64,000 nt of DNA, from the NCBI GenBank assembly GCA_029572955.1, contig JAKPQE010000139.1, positions 1-64,000 of the forward strand, in the 5' to 3' direction. Within the stretch, counting starts at the first letter, position 1. Every line of letters begins with the position of its first letter. The translations under genes and the position numbers were made by a program. Of this stretch, positions 52,714 to 60,110 are shown in pieces. This DNA comes from Pseudomonadota bacterium (GTDB lineage Bacteria; Pseudomonadota; Alphaproteobacteria; Rhizobiales; JAKPQE01). The notes under the pieces are model-generated. The model saw only the letters and a program-made list of their open reading frames with translations. It was not told the DNA's origin and did not search any database.

Positions 52714-53394
52714 ATGACGAACGAGGCCGACAAGGCCGCGGCAAAGTCCGCTTCGACGAGCTTCGACGACCTTCATCCGGTCGACGAGGGCGCCATCCTC
52801 GACGCCTATCGCCGCTATGCGCCGCTCTACGACGTCGTCTTCGGCGGCATCACCATGCCCGGCCGCCTCGCCGCCGCCCGCCACGTCAATCACCTCGAGG
52901 GTCGGGTGCTCGAAGCCGGCGTCGGCACCGGCCTGTCGCTGTCGCTCTATGCCCAGCACCTCAAGGTCACCGGCATCGACCTTTCCCCGGAAATGCTCGA
53001 AAAGGCCCGCCAGAAGGTCGCCCGCCGCAAGCTCGCCCATGTCGAGGCGCTGCTCGAGATGGACGCCGGCAATCTCGACTTCCCCGACGGCCATTTCGAC
53101 GGCCTTGTCGCCGCCTATGTGATGACCGTCGTGCCCGATCCGGCCCGGGTGCTCGCCGAGTTCGAGCGCGTCGTGCGCCCCGGCGGCATGATCGTCCTCG
53201 TCAATCACTTCTCCGAGGAAAAGGGCCCGCGCGCCCGCATCGAGCAGGCGATGGCGCCGCTCGCCGCCAAGCTCGGCTGGCGCCCGGAATTCCCGGTCGA
53301 GAGCGTGCTCGGCCGGCCGGACATGGAACTCGTCGAGGAAACCCGCCTGCCGCCCTTCGGCCTCTTCACGCTGTTGTCGTTCCGCCGCAAATGA
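52714..53394 (+). CDS. pmtA: SAM-dependent methyltransferase, probable phospholipid N-methyltransferase (PmtA type)
   Basis: A 226-residue class I methyltransferase with motif I VLEAGVGTGLSLSLY, motif II region MDAGNLDFPD and motif post-I GIDLSPEMLEKARQKV. The YRRYAPLYDVVFGGIT start and VLVNHFSEEKG resemble the Rhodobacter-type PmtA that methylates phosphatidylethanolamine toward phosphatidylcholine. That substrate assignment is from pattern memory and could be wrong; menaquinone or other methylation is the alternative. GGGGAGA precedes the ATG. A tRNA gene lies about 190 bases downstream. Confidence 0.7.
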   Translation: MTNEADKAAAKSASTSFDDLHPVDEGAILDAYRRYAPLYDVVFGGITMPGRLAAARHVNHLEGRVLEAGVGTGLSLSLYAQHLKVTGIDLSPEMLEKARQKVARRKLAHVEALLEMDAGNLDFPDGHFDGLVAAYVMTVVPDPARVLAEFERVVRPGGMIVLVNHFSEEKGPRARIEQAMAPLAAKLGWRPEFPVESVLGRPDMELVEETRLPPFGLFTLLSFRRK

Positions 53395-53583
53395 CGGCGG
53401 CCGGCGTGGTGGCGAATGCCCTGGCCGCACCGTCGCGGCCTGACATTCCGTCACCGGCGGCGCCCGAAATCTGCCTTTCCGTCAAAACGTCGGACCGAAA
53501 CGTTGCAGCGCTTGACAGGGCCGGACCCCGGTCCTTATATGCCGCCTGTTCGCCGCACCGCTCGAACGAGCGGGGCGCCGCGG

Positions 53584-53660
53584 GGCGGAGTAGCTCAGTT
53601 GGTCAGAGCAGAGGAATCATAATCCTTGTGTCGGGGGTTCAAATCCCTCCTCCGCTACCA
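53584..53660 (+). tRNA. tRNA-Met (CAT), elongator
   Basis: A 77-base cloverleaf with encoded CCA. The acceptor GGCGGAG pairs with CTCCGCT. The anticodon stem GAGGA/TCCTT surrounds loop ATCATAA with anticodon CAT, and the T-loop is GGTTCAAAT. It lacks the three GC pairs of the initiator anticodon stem and has a G1-U72 pair, so it is an elongator (or, less likely, an Ile-CAU tRNA that needs lysidine). Confidence 0.96.
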
Positions 53661-53697
53661 ACCCCCGGAACACAGTCGCCACGGGCGAACGACGACG

Positions 53698-53723
53698 AGC
53701 CGGCCAGCGAGGCCGGCTTTTTT
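53698..53723 (+). terminator. Rho-independent terminator of tRNA-Met
   Basis: AGCCGGCC-AGCGA-GGCCGGCT with T6 following (8-bp perfect stem). It is located 37 bases after the tRNA CCA. Confidence 0.94.
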
Positions 53724-53898
53724 CGTTTCCGGGCTACCCCGCCGCCGGCCGGCTACAGAAAAACCCGCCGGCATTGAGCTTTTCCGACGAGCGACTTGAT
53801 TCCCGACCCCGTTGCGGGCCATTACCCACAAAGAAGCGGTCGTTGTGTACGGCCGCCCCGGGCCTTGCCCGACCGCCGAGAATGACCGGAGCGCCGAC

Positions 53899-55380
53899 GT
53901 GCCCAACGAAGCCCCCGCTGCGATCGAAACCGACGTCCTCGTCGTCGGCGCCGGCCCGGCCGGCCTCACCGCCTCCTATCTGTTGACGAAGGCCGGCGTC
54001 GCGACGACCGTCATCGAGGCCGATCCCGTCTATGTCGGCGGCATCAGCCGCACCGCGAGCTACAGGGGCTTCCTCTTCGACATCGGCGGCCACCGCTTCT
54101 TTTCCAAGTCGCGCGAGGTCGTCGACCTCTGGCACGAGCTCCTGCCCGACGACATCATCGAGCGCCGGCGCATGTCGCGCATCTATTACGGCGGCAAGTT
54201 CTACAGCTACCCGCTGAAGGCCTTCGAGGCGCTGACCAATCTCGGCATCGTCGAGAGCGGCCTCTGCGTCCTCTCCTACGGCTGGCGGCGGGTCTTTCCC
54301 TACCAGAACCCGTCCAACCTGCATCAGTGGGTCGCCAACAATTTCGGCGAGCGCCTGTTCCGCATCTTCTTCAAGACCTACACCGAGAAGGTTTGGGGCA
54401 TGGCCTGCGACGACATCTCGGCCGACTGGGCGGCGCAGCGCATCAAGGGCCTCGATCTCGTCTCGGCGGTGATGAACGCGCTGAAGAAGGCGATCGCGCC
54501 GAAGCGGCCGAAATCGGCCGACGGCAAGGTCATCAAGACGCTGATCGACAGCTTCGAATATCCGCGCCGCGGCCCCGGCATGATGTGGGAAGCAGCCGCC
54601 ACGAAGACCCGCGCCGCCGGCGGCATCATCGAGATGGACTGCCGCCTCTCCCGCCTCGCATTCGATGCCGGCACCGGCCGCTGGACGATCGAGGGCAAGG
54701 GCGGCGACGGCGCCGTGAAGCGCTGGAGCGCCCGCCACGTCATCTCCTCGGCACCCGTCACCGAGCTGATGGCGACCATCGATCCGCCGCCGGCGAGCCT
54801 TGCCGCCGCGACCGGCCTCGGCTATCGCGACTTCCTCACCGTCGCCCTCGTCATCGACCACCCGGACCTCTTCCCGGACAACTGGATCTACATCCACGAG
54901 CCGGACGTCACGGTCGGCCGCATCCAGAATTTCCGCTCCTGGTCGCCGGAAATGGTGCCGGACGAGAAGCTCGCCTGCATCGGCCTCGAATATTTCTGCT
55001 TCGAGGGCGACGATCTCTGGACGATGCCCGACGCCGACCTCATCGCGCTGGCCAAACGCGAGCTCGGCCAGATCGGCCTCGTCGGCGCCGACCACGTGCT
55101 CGACGGCACCGTGGTGCGCCAGAAGAAGGCCTATCCGGTCTACGACGCCGAATATGCCGAACGCATGGCCGCCATCCGCGCCGACCTTTCCGCCAACTGT
55201 CCGGGCCTGCATCTCGTCGGCCGCAACGGCATGCACAAGTACAACAACCAGGACCACTCGATGATGACCGCCATGCTGACGGCGCGGAACATCATCGCCG
55301 GCAAGGACCTCTACGACGTCTGGCACGTCAACGAGGACGCCGAGTATCACGAGGCCGGCACGCGCGGCGAAGAGGCCTGA
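53899..55380 (+). CDS. FAD-dependent amine-oxidase/mutase-like oxidoreductase
   Basis: A 493-residue flavoprotein. The Rossmann dinucleotide motif VLVVGAGPAGLTASYLL is at residues 13-29, with VGGISRTASYRGFLFDIGGHRFFSKS just after. The closing FAD motif is HLVGRNGMHKYNNQDHSMMTAML. The overall plan matches the NAD(P)-binding amine oxidases next to polysaccharide genes and distantly UDP-galactopyranose mutase. The GTG at 53899 follows GGAG by 7 bases. GtrA follows 4 bases later in the same operon. A role in sugar modification for the facing glycan locus is inferred. Confidence 0.87.
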   Translation: MPNEAPAAIETDVLVVGAGPAGLTASYLLTKAGVATTVIEADPVYVGGISRTASYRGFLFDIGGHRFFSKSREVVDLWHELLPDDIIERRRMSRIYYGGKFYSYPLKAFEALTNLGIVESGLCVLSYGWRRVFPYQNPSNLHQWVANNFGERLFRIFFKTYTEKVWGMACDDISADWAAQRIKGLDLVSAVMNALKKAIAPKRPKSADGKVIKTLIDSFEYPRRGPGMMWEAAATKTRAAGGIIEMDCRLSRLAFDAGTGRWTIEGKGGDGAVKRWSARHVISSAPVTELMATIDPPPASLAAATGLGYRDFLTVALVIDHPDLFPDNWIYIHEPDVTVGRIQNFRSWSPEMVPDEKLACIGLEYFCFEGDDLWTMPDADLIALAKRELGQIGLVGADHVLDGTVVRQKKAYPVYDAEYAERMAAIRADLSANCPGLHLVGRNGMHKYNNQDHSMMTAMLTARNIIAGKDLYDVWHVNEDAEYHEAGTRGEEA

Positions 55381-55384
55381 GGCG

Positions 55385-55774
55385 ATGCACATCGCCGTCC
55401 AGTTCCCGCGTTACGTGGCCGTCAGCGCCGCCGCCCTCGCCGTCGATTTCGGCGTCTTCCTCGGCCTCACGCGCCTCGGCACCGATCCGACCATTGCCGG
55501 CGCCCTCGGCTATGCCGCCGGCCTCGTGCTGCACTACGCCCTGTCGCGCCGCTTCGTCTTCGTCGGGCGCGGGGAAAAGAGCGAGCGGCGCCTGTTCACC
55601 GAATTCGCGCTGACCGGCTTCGTCGGCATCGCCCTCACCGCGGCGGTGATCACCGTCGCCCATGACGTCTTCGGCTTTGCGCCGGTCACCGCCAAGGTCG
55701 CCGCCGTCGTCGTCAGCTTCCTTGCGGTCTTCGTCATGCGCCGCTCGGTCGTCTTCGCCGAAGCCACGCGATGA
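55385..55774 (+). CDS. GtrA-family membrane protein
   Basis: A 129-residue protein with four transmembrane helices and the GtrA pattern PRYVAVSAAALAVDFGVFLGLT and LGYAAGLVLHYALSRRFVF. GtrA-like proteins translocate undecaprenyl-phosphate-linked sugars across the inner membrane. It starts 4 bases after the FAD oxidoreductase. It is convergent with the leftward glycan operon, overlapping the last gene there by 41 bases. Confidence 0.92.
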   Translation: MHIAVQFPRYVAVSAAALAVDFGVFLGLTRLGTDPTIAGALGYAAGLVLHYALSRRFVFVGRGEKSERRLFTEFALTGFVGIALTAAVITVAHDVFGFAPVTAKVAAVVVSFLAVFVMRRSVVFAEATR

Positions 55775-57077
55775 GCGCCGCCATCGTCTGCCGCTCGCGC
55801 ACCAGCGTCAGGGCGAGGACGAGGTAGAACAGCACCACGCCGCCATAGCCGAAGCGGAAGTCGGGCGCGACCATCAGCACGAGCAGCATCAACTGATAGA
55901 TTAGGCCGATGGCGAGATAGGCGAGAACCGCCCTGTCCCAGCGCGTGGTGCGTCGCCGCCAGGCGAGCCAGAGGGTGAGCAGGGCCGCCCCGACCATCGG
56001 CAGCGAATGGCTCATCAGCCGCTTCGGCGCCGCCGCGACATAGGCGTTGACGACGTCGTTCCACGGCGGCCAGTAGAGCGAAATGTTGGGGTTCGGATCG
56101 ATCCCCGGGTGGTATTGCCAGATGCCCTTCAGGAAGGTGCCGATGACGCCGGCGCGCGTCGCCAGATACTCCCGCGGATGGGCGATGATCGCCGCGATCC
56201 AGCGCCGCTGTAGATCGCTGACGTCGTCGCCCCGGACGCGGCCCAGCATCTCCTCCTTCGGCTCGCCCCAGATCATCGGCGCGACGGAATCGAACCAGAA
56301 GTGGCGCTTCAGCACCTCGAGATCCTGGGCCGGGAACGCCGCCGGCGGCAGGAGCAGCGTGTCGGTCTTGATCGAGATGCCGGCAAGATCGAAAAGGAAG
56401 ATGACCGACTGCGGATAGAGCCTGTCCGCCCGGGCGACCTGATAGACGAAGAGGAAATTGAGCGCGACCACCGCCGCGGCGATTGCGGCAAAGCCTGCGC
56501 CGCGCCGCCAGCTTCCCGAAAAGATGTAGATTTCGGCGAGCGCGAAGACCGGAATGAGCAGCACGACCTCCGGCCGCATGACGACGCCGAGACCGGCGAG
56601 CGCCGCGCGGGCCCAGAGCAGGCCCGGCCGGCCGACCGCCGAGAGCACCAGCATGGCAAGGACGATCGCCGCGAACCAGGTGTCCTTGGAGACCGCCGCG
56701 ACATAGCCGAGCACCGGCGGAAAGGCGGCGAGCGCGGCCGCCGCCGCGACCGCCGGCCAGCGGCCAAGGCCGGCCGAGGCGAAGAGGATCGCGAACGAGA
56801 CGAGGATGACGGCGGCGGTCACGAGGGTCAGCGCGGCGACAGCGAGGCTGCCGGCGCCCGAAAGGTGCCAGAGCCAGGAGACGATCGTGACGTGCCAGTC
56901 GCTATAGCTGCCCCGCAGTGCCTGCTCGAACATGTTGATCGCATCGCCGTTCATGCGACCGGGCAGCGACGGCAGCGCCATCAGGACGCCGATCGCCGCC
57001 GCGGCCGCGATGCCACCCGCGCCGAGGGTGGAAGCGCGAGGGGCGCCGGTTTCGTTCGCGCTCGCCATGGCCGTCAA
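55734..57077 (-). CDS. Multi-spanning membrane protein, GT-C-like
   Basis: A 447-residue protein with about ten to eleven transmembrane helices, an early periplasmic-loop motif GRMNGDAINMFEQALRGSYSDWH, and a long soluble loop at about 220-330 (containing QYHPGIDPNPNISLYWPPWND). The topology, with an acidic first loop, resembles lipid-linked-sugar glycosyltransferases of the GT-C fold, but no family could be named. ATGA overlap with the upstream HAD gene places it last in the operon. Confidence 0.75.
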   Translation of the reverse strand: MTAMASANETGAPRASTLGAGGIAAAAAIGVLMALPSLPGRMNGDAINMFEQALRGSYSDWHVTIVSWLWHLSGAGSLAVAALTLVTAAVILVSFAILFASAGLGRWPAVAAAAALAAFPPVLGYVAAVSKDTWFAAIVLAMLVLSAVGRPGLLWARAALAGLGVVMRPEVVLLIPVFALAEIYIFSGSWRRGAGFAAIAAAVVALNFLFVYQVARADRLYPQSVIFLFDLAGISIKTDTLLLPPAAFPAQDLEVLKRHFWFDSVAPMIWGEPKEEMLGRVRGDDVSDLQRRWIAAIIAHPREYLATRAGVIGTFLKGIWQYHPGIDPNPNISLYWPPWNDVVNAYVAAAPKRLMSHSLPMVGAALLTLWLAWRRRTTRWDRAVLAYLAIGLIYQLMLLVLMVAPDFRFGYGGVVLFYLVLALTLVRERQTMAALIAWLRRRRPSGA

Positions 57078-59089
57078 ACCTTCAGCCGCCGGCGCACCGT
57101 CCGCACGGCCGCCTCGGCATTCAGCTGCAGCTTCTGGCCCGGCGTCAGCGTCGAAAGGAAGGCCGGCTTCCAGTAGACCGCGCGGAAGAACGGATGGAGG
57201 CGGCCGAAGGGTAGCCGGCCGATGCGCGGCACGATCGGCCGATAGGGTGCCTCGCCGAAACCGTCGGCATGTTCGACCGGCCCGAAATGGCGCACGTCCT
57301 CGGCCTGCGGCTGCAGCAGCAGCTTCTCGAAGCGCTCCGACAGCACCGGCCGGAGGCCGACGAGCGCGTCGACATCGGCGATGCCGGCGAGCGCCTCGGC
57401 CGCATCGCGCACCGCCTCGTGCAGGATCCGCGCGATCTCGTGACGACGCTCTTCCGCGCGCGTCATCGCGACGAGCACCGGCCGGAAGCCGTCGCCCTCA
57501 CGGCGGATGTTGGATATCCCCGGCTGCGGCGCCGAGAACAGCAGCTCCACCACCTCGACGCTCTCGCGGATGGCCCGGGCGATGCCGCTCGGCTCGCCGG
57601 CGGCGAAAAGGAAGCCCGAGATGCGGTCGTGGAACGGATCGGCGACGCCGGCCCGATAGGGATAGGTGCCGAGATAGGCGCCGTGCACCGCCGGATCGAC
57701 ATCGGCGAAACGCCGGCCGAGATCGACGAGACCGCGTTGCAGGCTGCCGCGCCAGCCGAGATCGACGACCAGCGAACGCTCGTCGAAGACGCCCGAGCCG
57801 CCGAGATAGTCGAGGAGCACCGCGCGCTCGGCGGCGGCGGTGTCGCGCACGCGCGGCCAGAGCGCCCGGAAAAGGTCGCGCAAGGCATCCCATTCGTGGC
57901 CGCGCTCGATCGTCTGGTCGGCCGAGGACAGCCGCGCCTCGATCTCCCGGCGCACCGCGTCCTCGTCCGGGTCGATGCCGACACGCACGAGGAAGTCGCG
58001 CACCCGGATCCGCGTCAGGCTGCCGACGAGGAATTCCATCGAGTCCTTGTCGAGCTGGTCGATCGCCGCGAAGTTGAAGCAGCGGCGCGACGCCCAGAGA
58101 TAGTTCGACGGCGGGGCGTCGGCCTCGGCAAAGAGCAGGTCGTAGGCCTGCCGGAAGACGAGGCCGTCGCGGGCGAGGAAATGCACGCGCTCGCTGCCCC
58201 GCCCGCGCGCCTCGGCGAGAATGAAGGCCGCCATGGCAAGGGCCGACGGCGCGACGAGGCCGTAGCCGAGCCGGCGCCAATAGGCGGTCTCCGGGTCGTC
58301 GTCGTGGCGTTCGGCCTGTGCGCCGAGGGCGGCGAAGGCCTCGGTGAGCCAGTCGCCCGGCCGGTAGGTCCAGCCCCGCGCCCGGCGCTCCTGCGGCGGC
58401 GTCAGCACGAAGCCGCCGACGCCCGCCCGCTCGGCGGCCCTGCCGTCGCTGCCGGGATTGTCGCCGATATGGACGATGGCATCGGTCGCGGCGAGGCCGA
58501 GCGCATGGCGCACATGGGCCCAGGCACTGCCGTCACCCTTCGGGGCGTCGGTCTCGGCCGAAATGAACACGCGCTCGAAGCCGGCAATGCCGCTCGCCGC
58601 GAGAATGGCCTCGATCGTCTCGCGCGGCAGGTACATGTCGGTGACGACGATCACCCGCTTGCCGGCCGCAACGAGCCGGTCGAAAGCGCCGACCACCATC
58701 GGGTCGGCCCGCGTCGCCGCCACCTCGAAACGGGTCTCGAGCGCGGCGAGGGCATCGAGCGCCGCCCGGTCGATGCCCGTCGCCCCGGCGAGCGCGTCGT
58801 AGATTTCGGCAAGCGTCACGTCGCGCCGCCCGGCCAGCGCCGCCGTCTCGCGCGCCGTCATTTCGGCCGCGACCCGGGCGCTCCCGAAATCGCCGGCCGC
58901 CGGCGCCCACGCCTCGGGCAGATGCGGCTGCATCGCCGAAAAGAGATCGATCGGCCGCGCCAGCGGCCGCGTCACCAGCGTGTCGAAAAGATCGAAGGAG
59001 ACGACCGCCGCCGACTTCGCCGCCGCCTCGAAGCGGGCGATCGTCTCGGCGTCGCTCTGCCGGTAGCTCGATGTCCGTTCCGATGCCAT
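57074..59089 (-). CDS. HAD-containing protein of polysaccharide loci (COG5610-like)
   Basis: A 671-residue protein. The first 250 residues are a HAD hydrolase domain with motif I VSFDLFDTLV, motif II-like VVTDMYLPRETI and motif III/IV HIGDNPGSDGRAA. The remaining 420 residues form an alpha/beta region of unknown role (SERVHFLARDGLVFRQAYDLL, VDLGWRGSLQRGLVDLGRR). Such long HAD proteins occur beside glycosyltransferases in surface-glycan clusters. It starts 7 bases after the GT2 gene and overlaps the membrane-protein gene by 4 bases. Confidence 0.85.
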   Translation of the reverse strand: MASERTSSYRQSDAETIARFEAAAKSAAVVSFDLFDTLVTRPLARPIDLFSAMQPHLPEAWAPAAGDFGSARVAAEMTARETAALAGRRDVTLAEIYDALAGATGIDRAALDALAALETRFEVAATRADPMVVGAFDRLVAAGKRVIVVTDMYLPRETIEAILAASGIAGFERVFISAETDAPKGDGSAWAHVRHALGLAATDAIVHIGDNPGSDGRAAERAGVGGFVLTPPQERRARGWTYRPGDWLTEAFAALGAQAERHDDDPETAYWRRLGYGLVAPSALAMAAFILAEARGRGSERVHFLARDGLVFRQAYDLLFAEADAPPSNYLWASRRCFNFAAIDQLDKDSMEFLVGSLTRIRVRDFLVRVGIDPDEDAVRREIEARLSSADQTIERGHEWDALRDLFRALWPRVRDTAAAERAVLLDYLGGSGVFDERSLVVDLGWRGSLQRGLVDLGRRFADVDPAVHGAYLGTYPYRAGVADPFHDRISGFLFAAGEPSGIARAIRESVEVVELLFSAPQPGISNIRREGDGFRPVLVAMTRAEERRHEIARILHEAVRDAAEALAGIADVDALVGLRPVLSERFEKLLLQPQAEDVRHFGPVEHADGFGEAPYRPIVPRIGRLPFGRLHPFFRAVYWKPAFLSTLTPGQKLQLNAEAAVRTVRRRLKV

Positions 59090-59096
59090 GCCGCGC

Positions 59097-60059
59097 TCAC
59101 CGCATTCCGAAGAAGCGCCTGATCCTGTTCGAGAGGCGGCGCCTGCGCCGGGCCGCGGCATCGGCCGCCGCCTTGTCCATCCGCTGCCCGACCTCGGCCG
59201 TCTGGTCCTTCACGGTCTGCAGGTCGCGCGCCAGATTGGCAAGGACGCCGAGGCCGACCGTGCCCTTTTCGAGATCGTCGCGCAGCAGCGCGTTGACCAG
59301 CAGGGTGTGCTGCGTCATGTGCCGGTCGAAGCCGGCGGTAATCGAATTGCCGAACTCGCTCGGCGCGCCCTCGGTGCGGATGTGGTAGTGCGCGAGGTGT
59401 TCCGGCACGACGGCGATGTCGTAGCGCTCGAGGAAGCGCAGGTTGAACTCCCAGTCGCCGAGAACCGGCATCGCCTCGTTGTAGTAGCCGATTTCCTCGA
59501 GCGCCGAACGCGCGTAGAGGAAGGAGATCGGCGGAAAGGTGTTGAGGTGCAGCATCCGCCAGAACGAGACGTCGCGCGCCCAGGAATTGAAGCTCGAACG
59601 CTCGACCTCGGTGACCGTCGTACCCTCGATCGCCTCGCGGACCATCTCCGACCAGGCAATGACACCGCGATAGGTCGGCGATGTCGGCGCCATCAGCGCC
59701 GCGACGGTCCGCGCCAGGAACTCCGGATGCCAGGCATCGTCGTCGTCGTGGATCACGCAGAAGCGCGAGTCGGTCGCCCTGAGGCCGATATTGGACGCCG
59801 CCTCCATGCCGACCGAGGCGCCGTTGTGGATGACCAGCAGCCGCTCGCCGTAACGCGGCAGGTATTCGGCGACGAGCGCCTCGACCGGCGCCGCCTCGCC
59901 GCCGTCGTTGACGATGACCTGAACCCAGTTTGGGTGGCTCTGGCAAAGGACGCTCTCGATCGCCCGCCGCAAGAGCAGCGGGCGGTTCTTGGTGCGCGTG
60001 ACGATCGCCACGCCGTCCCCGCCCGGTGCGGTCAGTCTCGAAGGCGCCGCCTGGCTCAT
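59097..60059 (-). CDS. GT2 glycosyltransferase
   Basis: A 320-residue GT-A glycosyltransferase. The opening GVAIVTRTKNRPLLLRRAIESVLCQSH and the nucleotide-metal DxD-type CVIHDDDDAWHPEFL are clear. The acceptor-side LNTFPPISFLYARSALEEIGYY and a C-terminal helical basic tail (ARRRRRLSNRIRRFF), likely membrane-associated, complete it. The donor sugar is unknown. It is the fifth gene of the leftward operon, 51 bases after the GT4-GT2 fusion. Confidence 0.92.
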   Translation of the reverse strand: MSQAAPSRLTAPGGDGVAIVTRTKNRPLLLRRAIESVLCQSHPNWVQVIVNDGGEAAPVEALVAEYLPRYGERLLVIHNGASVGMEAASNIGLRATDSRFCVIHDDDDAWHPEFLARTVAALMAPTSPTYRGVIAWSEMVREAIEGTTVTEVERSSFNSWARDVSFWRMLHLNTFPPISFLYARSALEEIGYYNEAMPVLGDWEFNLRFLERYDIAVVPEHLAHYHIRTEGAPSEFGNSITAGFDRHMTQHTLLVNALLRDDLEKGTVGLGVLANLARDLQTVKDQTAEVGQRMDKAAADAAARRRRRLSNRIRRFFGMR

Positions 60060-60110
60060 CGTCCGTCTCTCACCCTGTCGGCTCCCGGCCGCGCCCCGCA
60101 GGCGCCGGCC

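Noticed and set aside
51179-52744. N-terminal extension of fliK through the whole mnmA region
   Set aside because: mnmA is certain on the opposite strand, and a GTG with a good ribosome site at 51178 gives a normal FliK.
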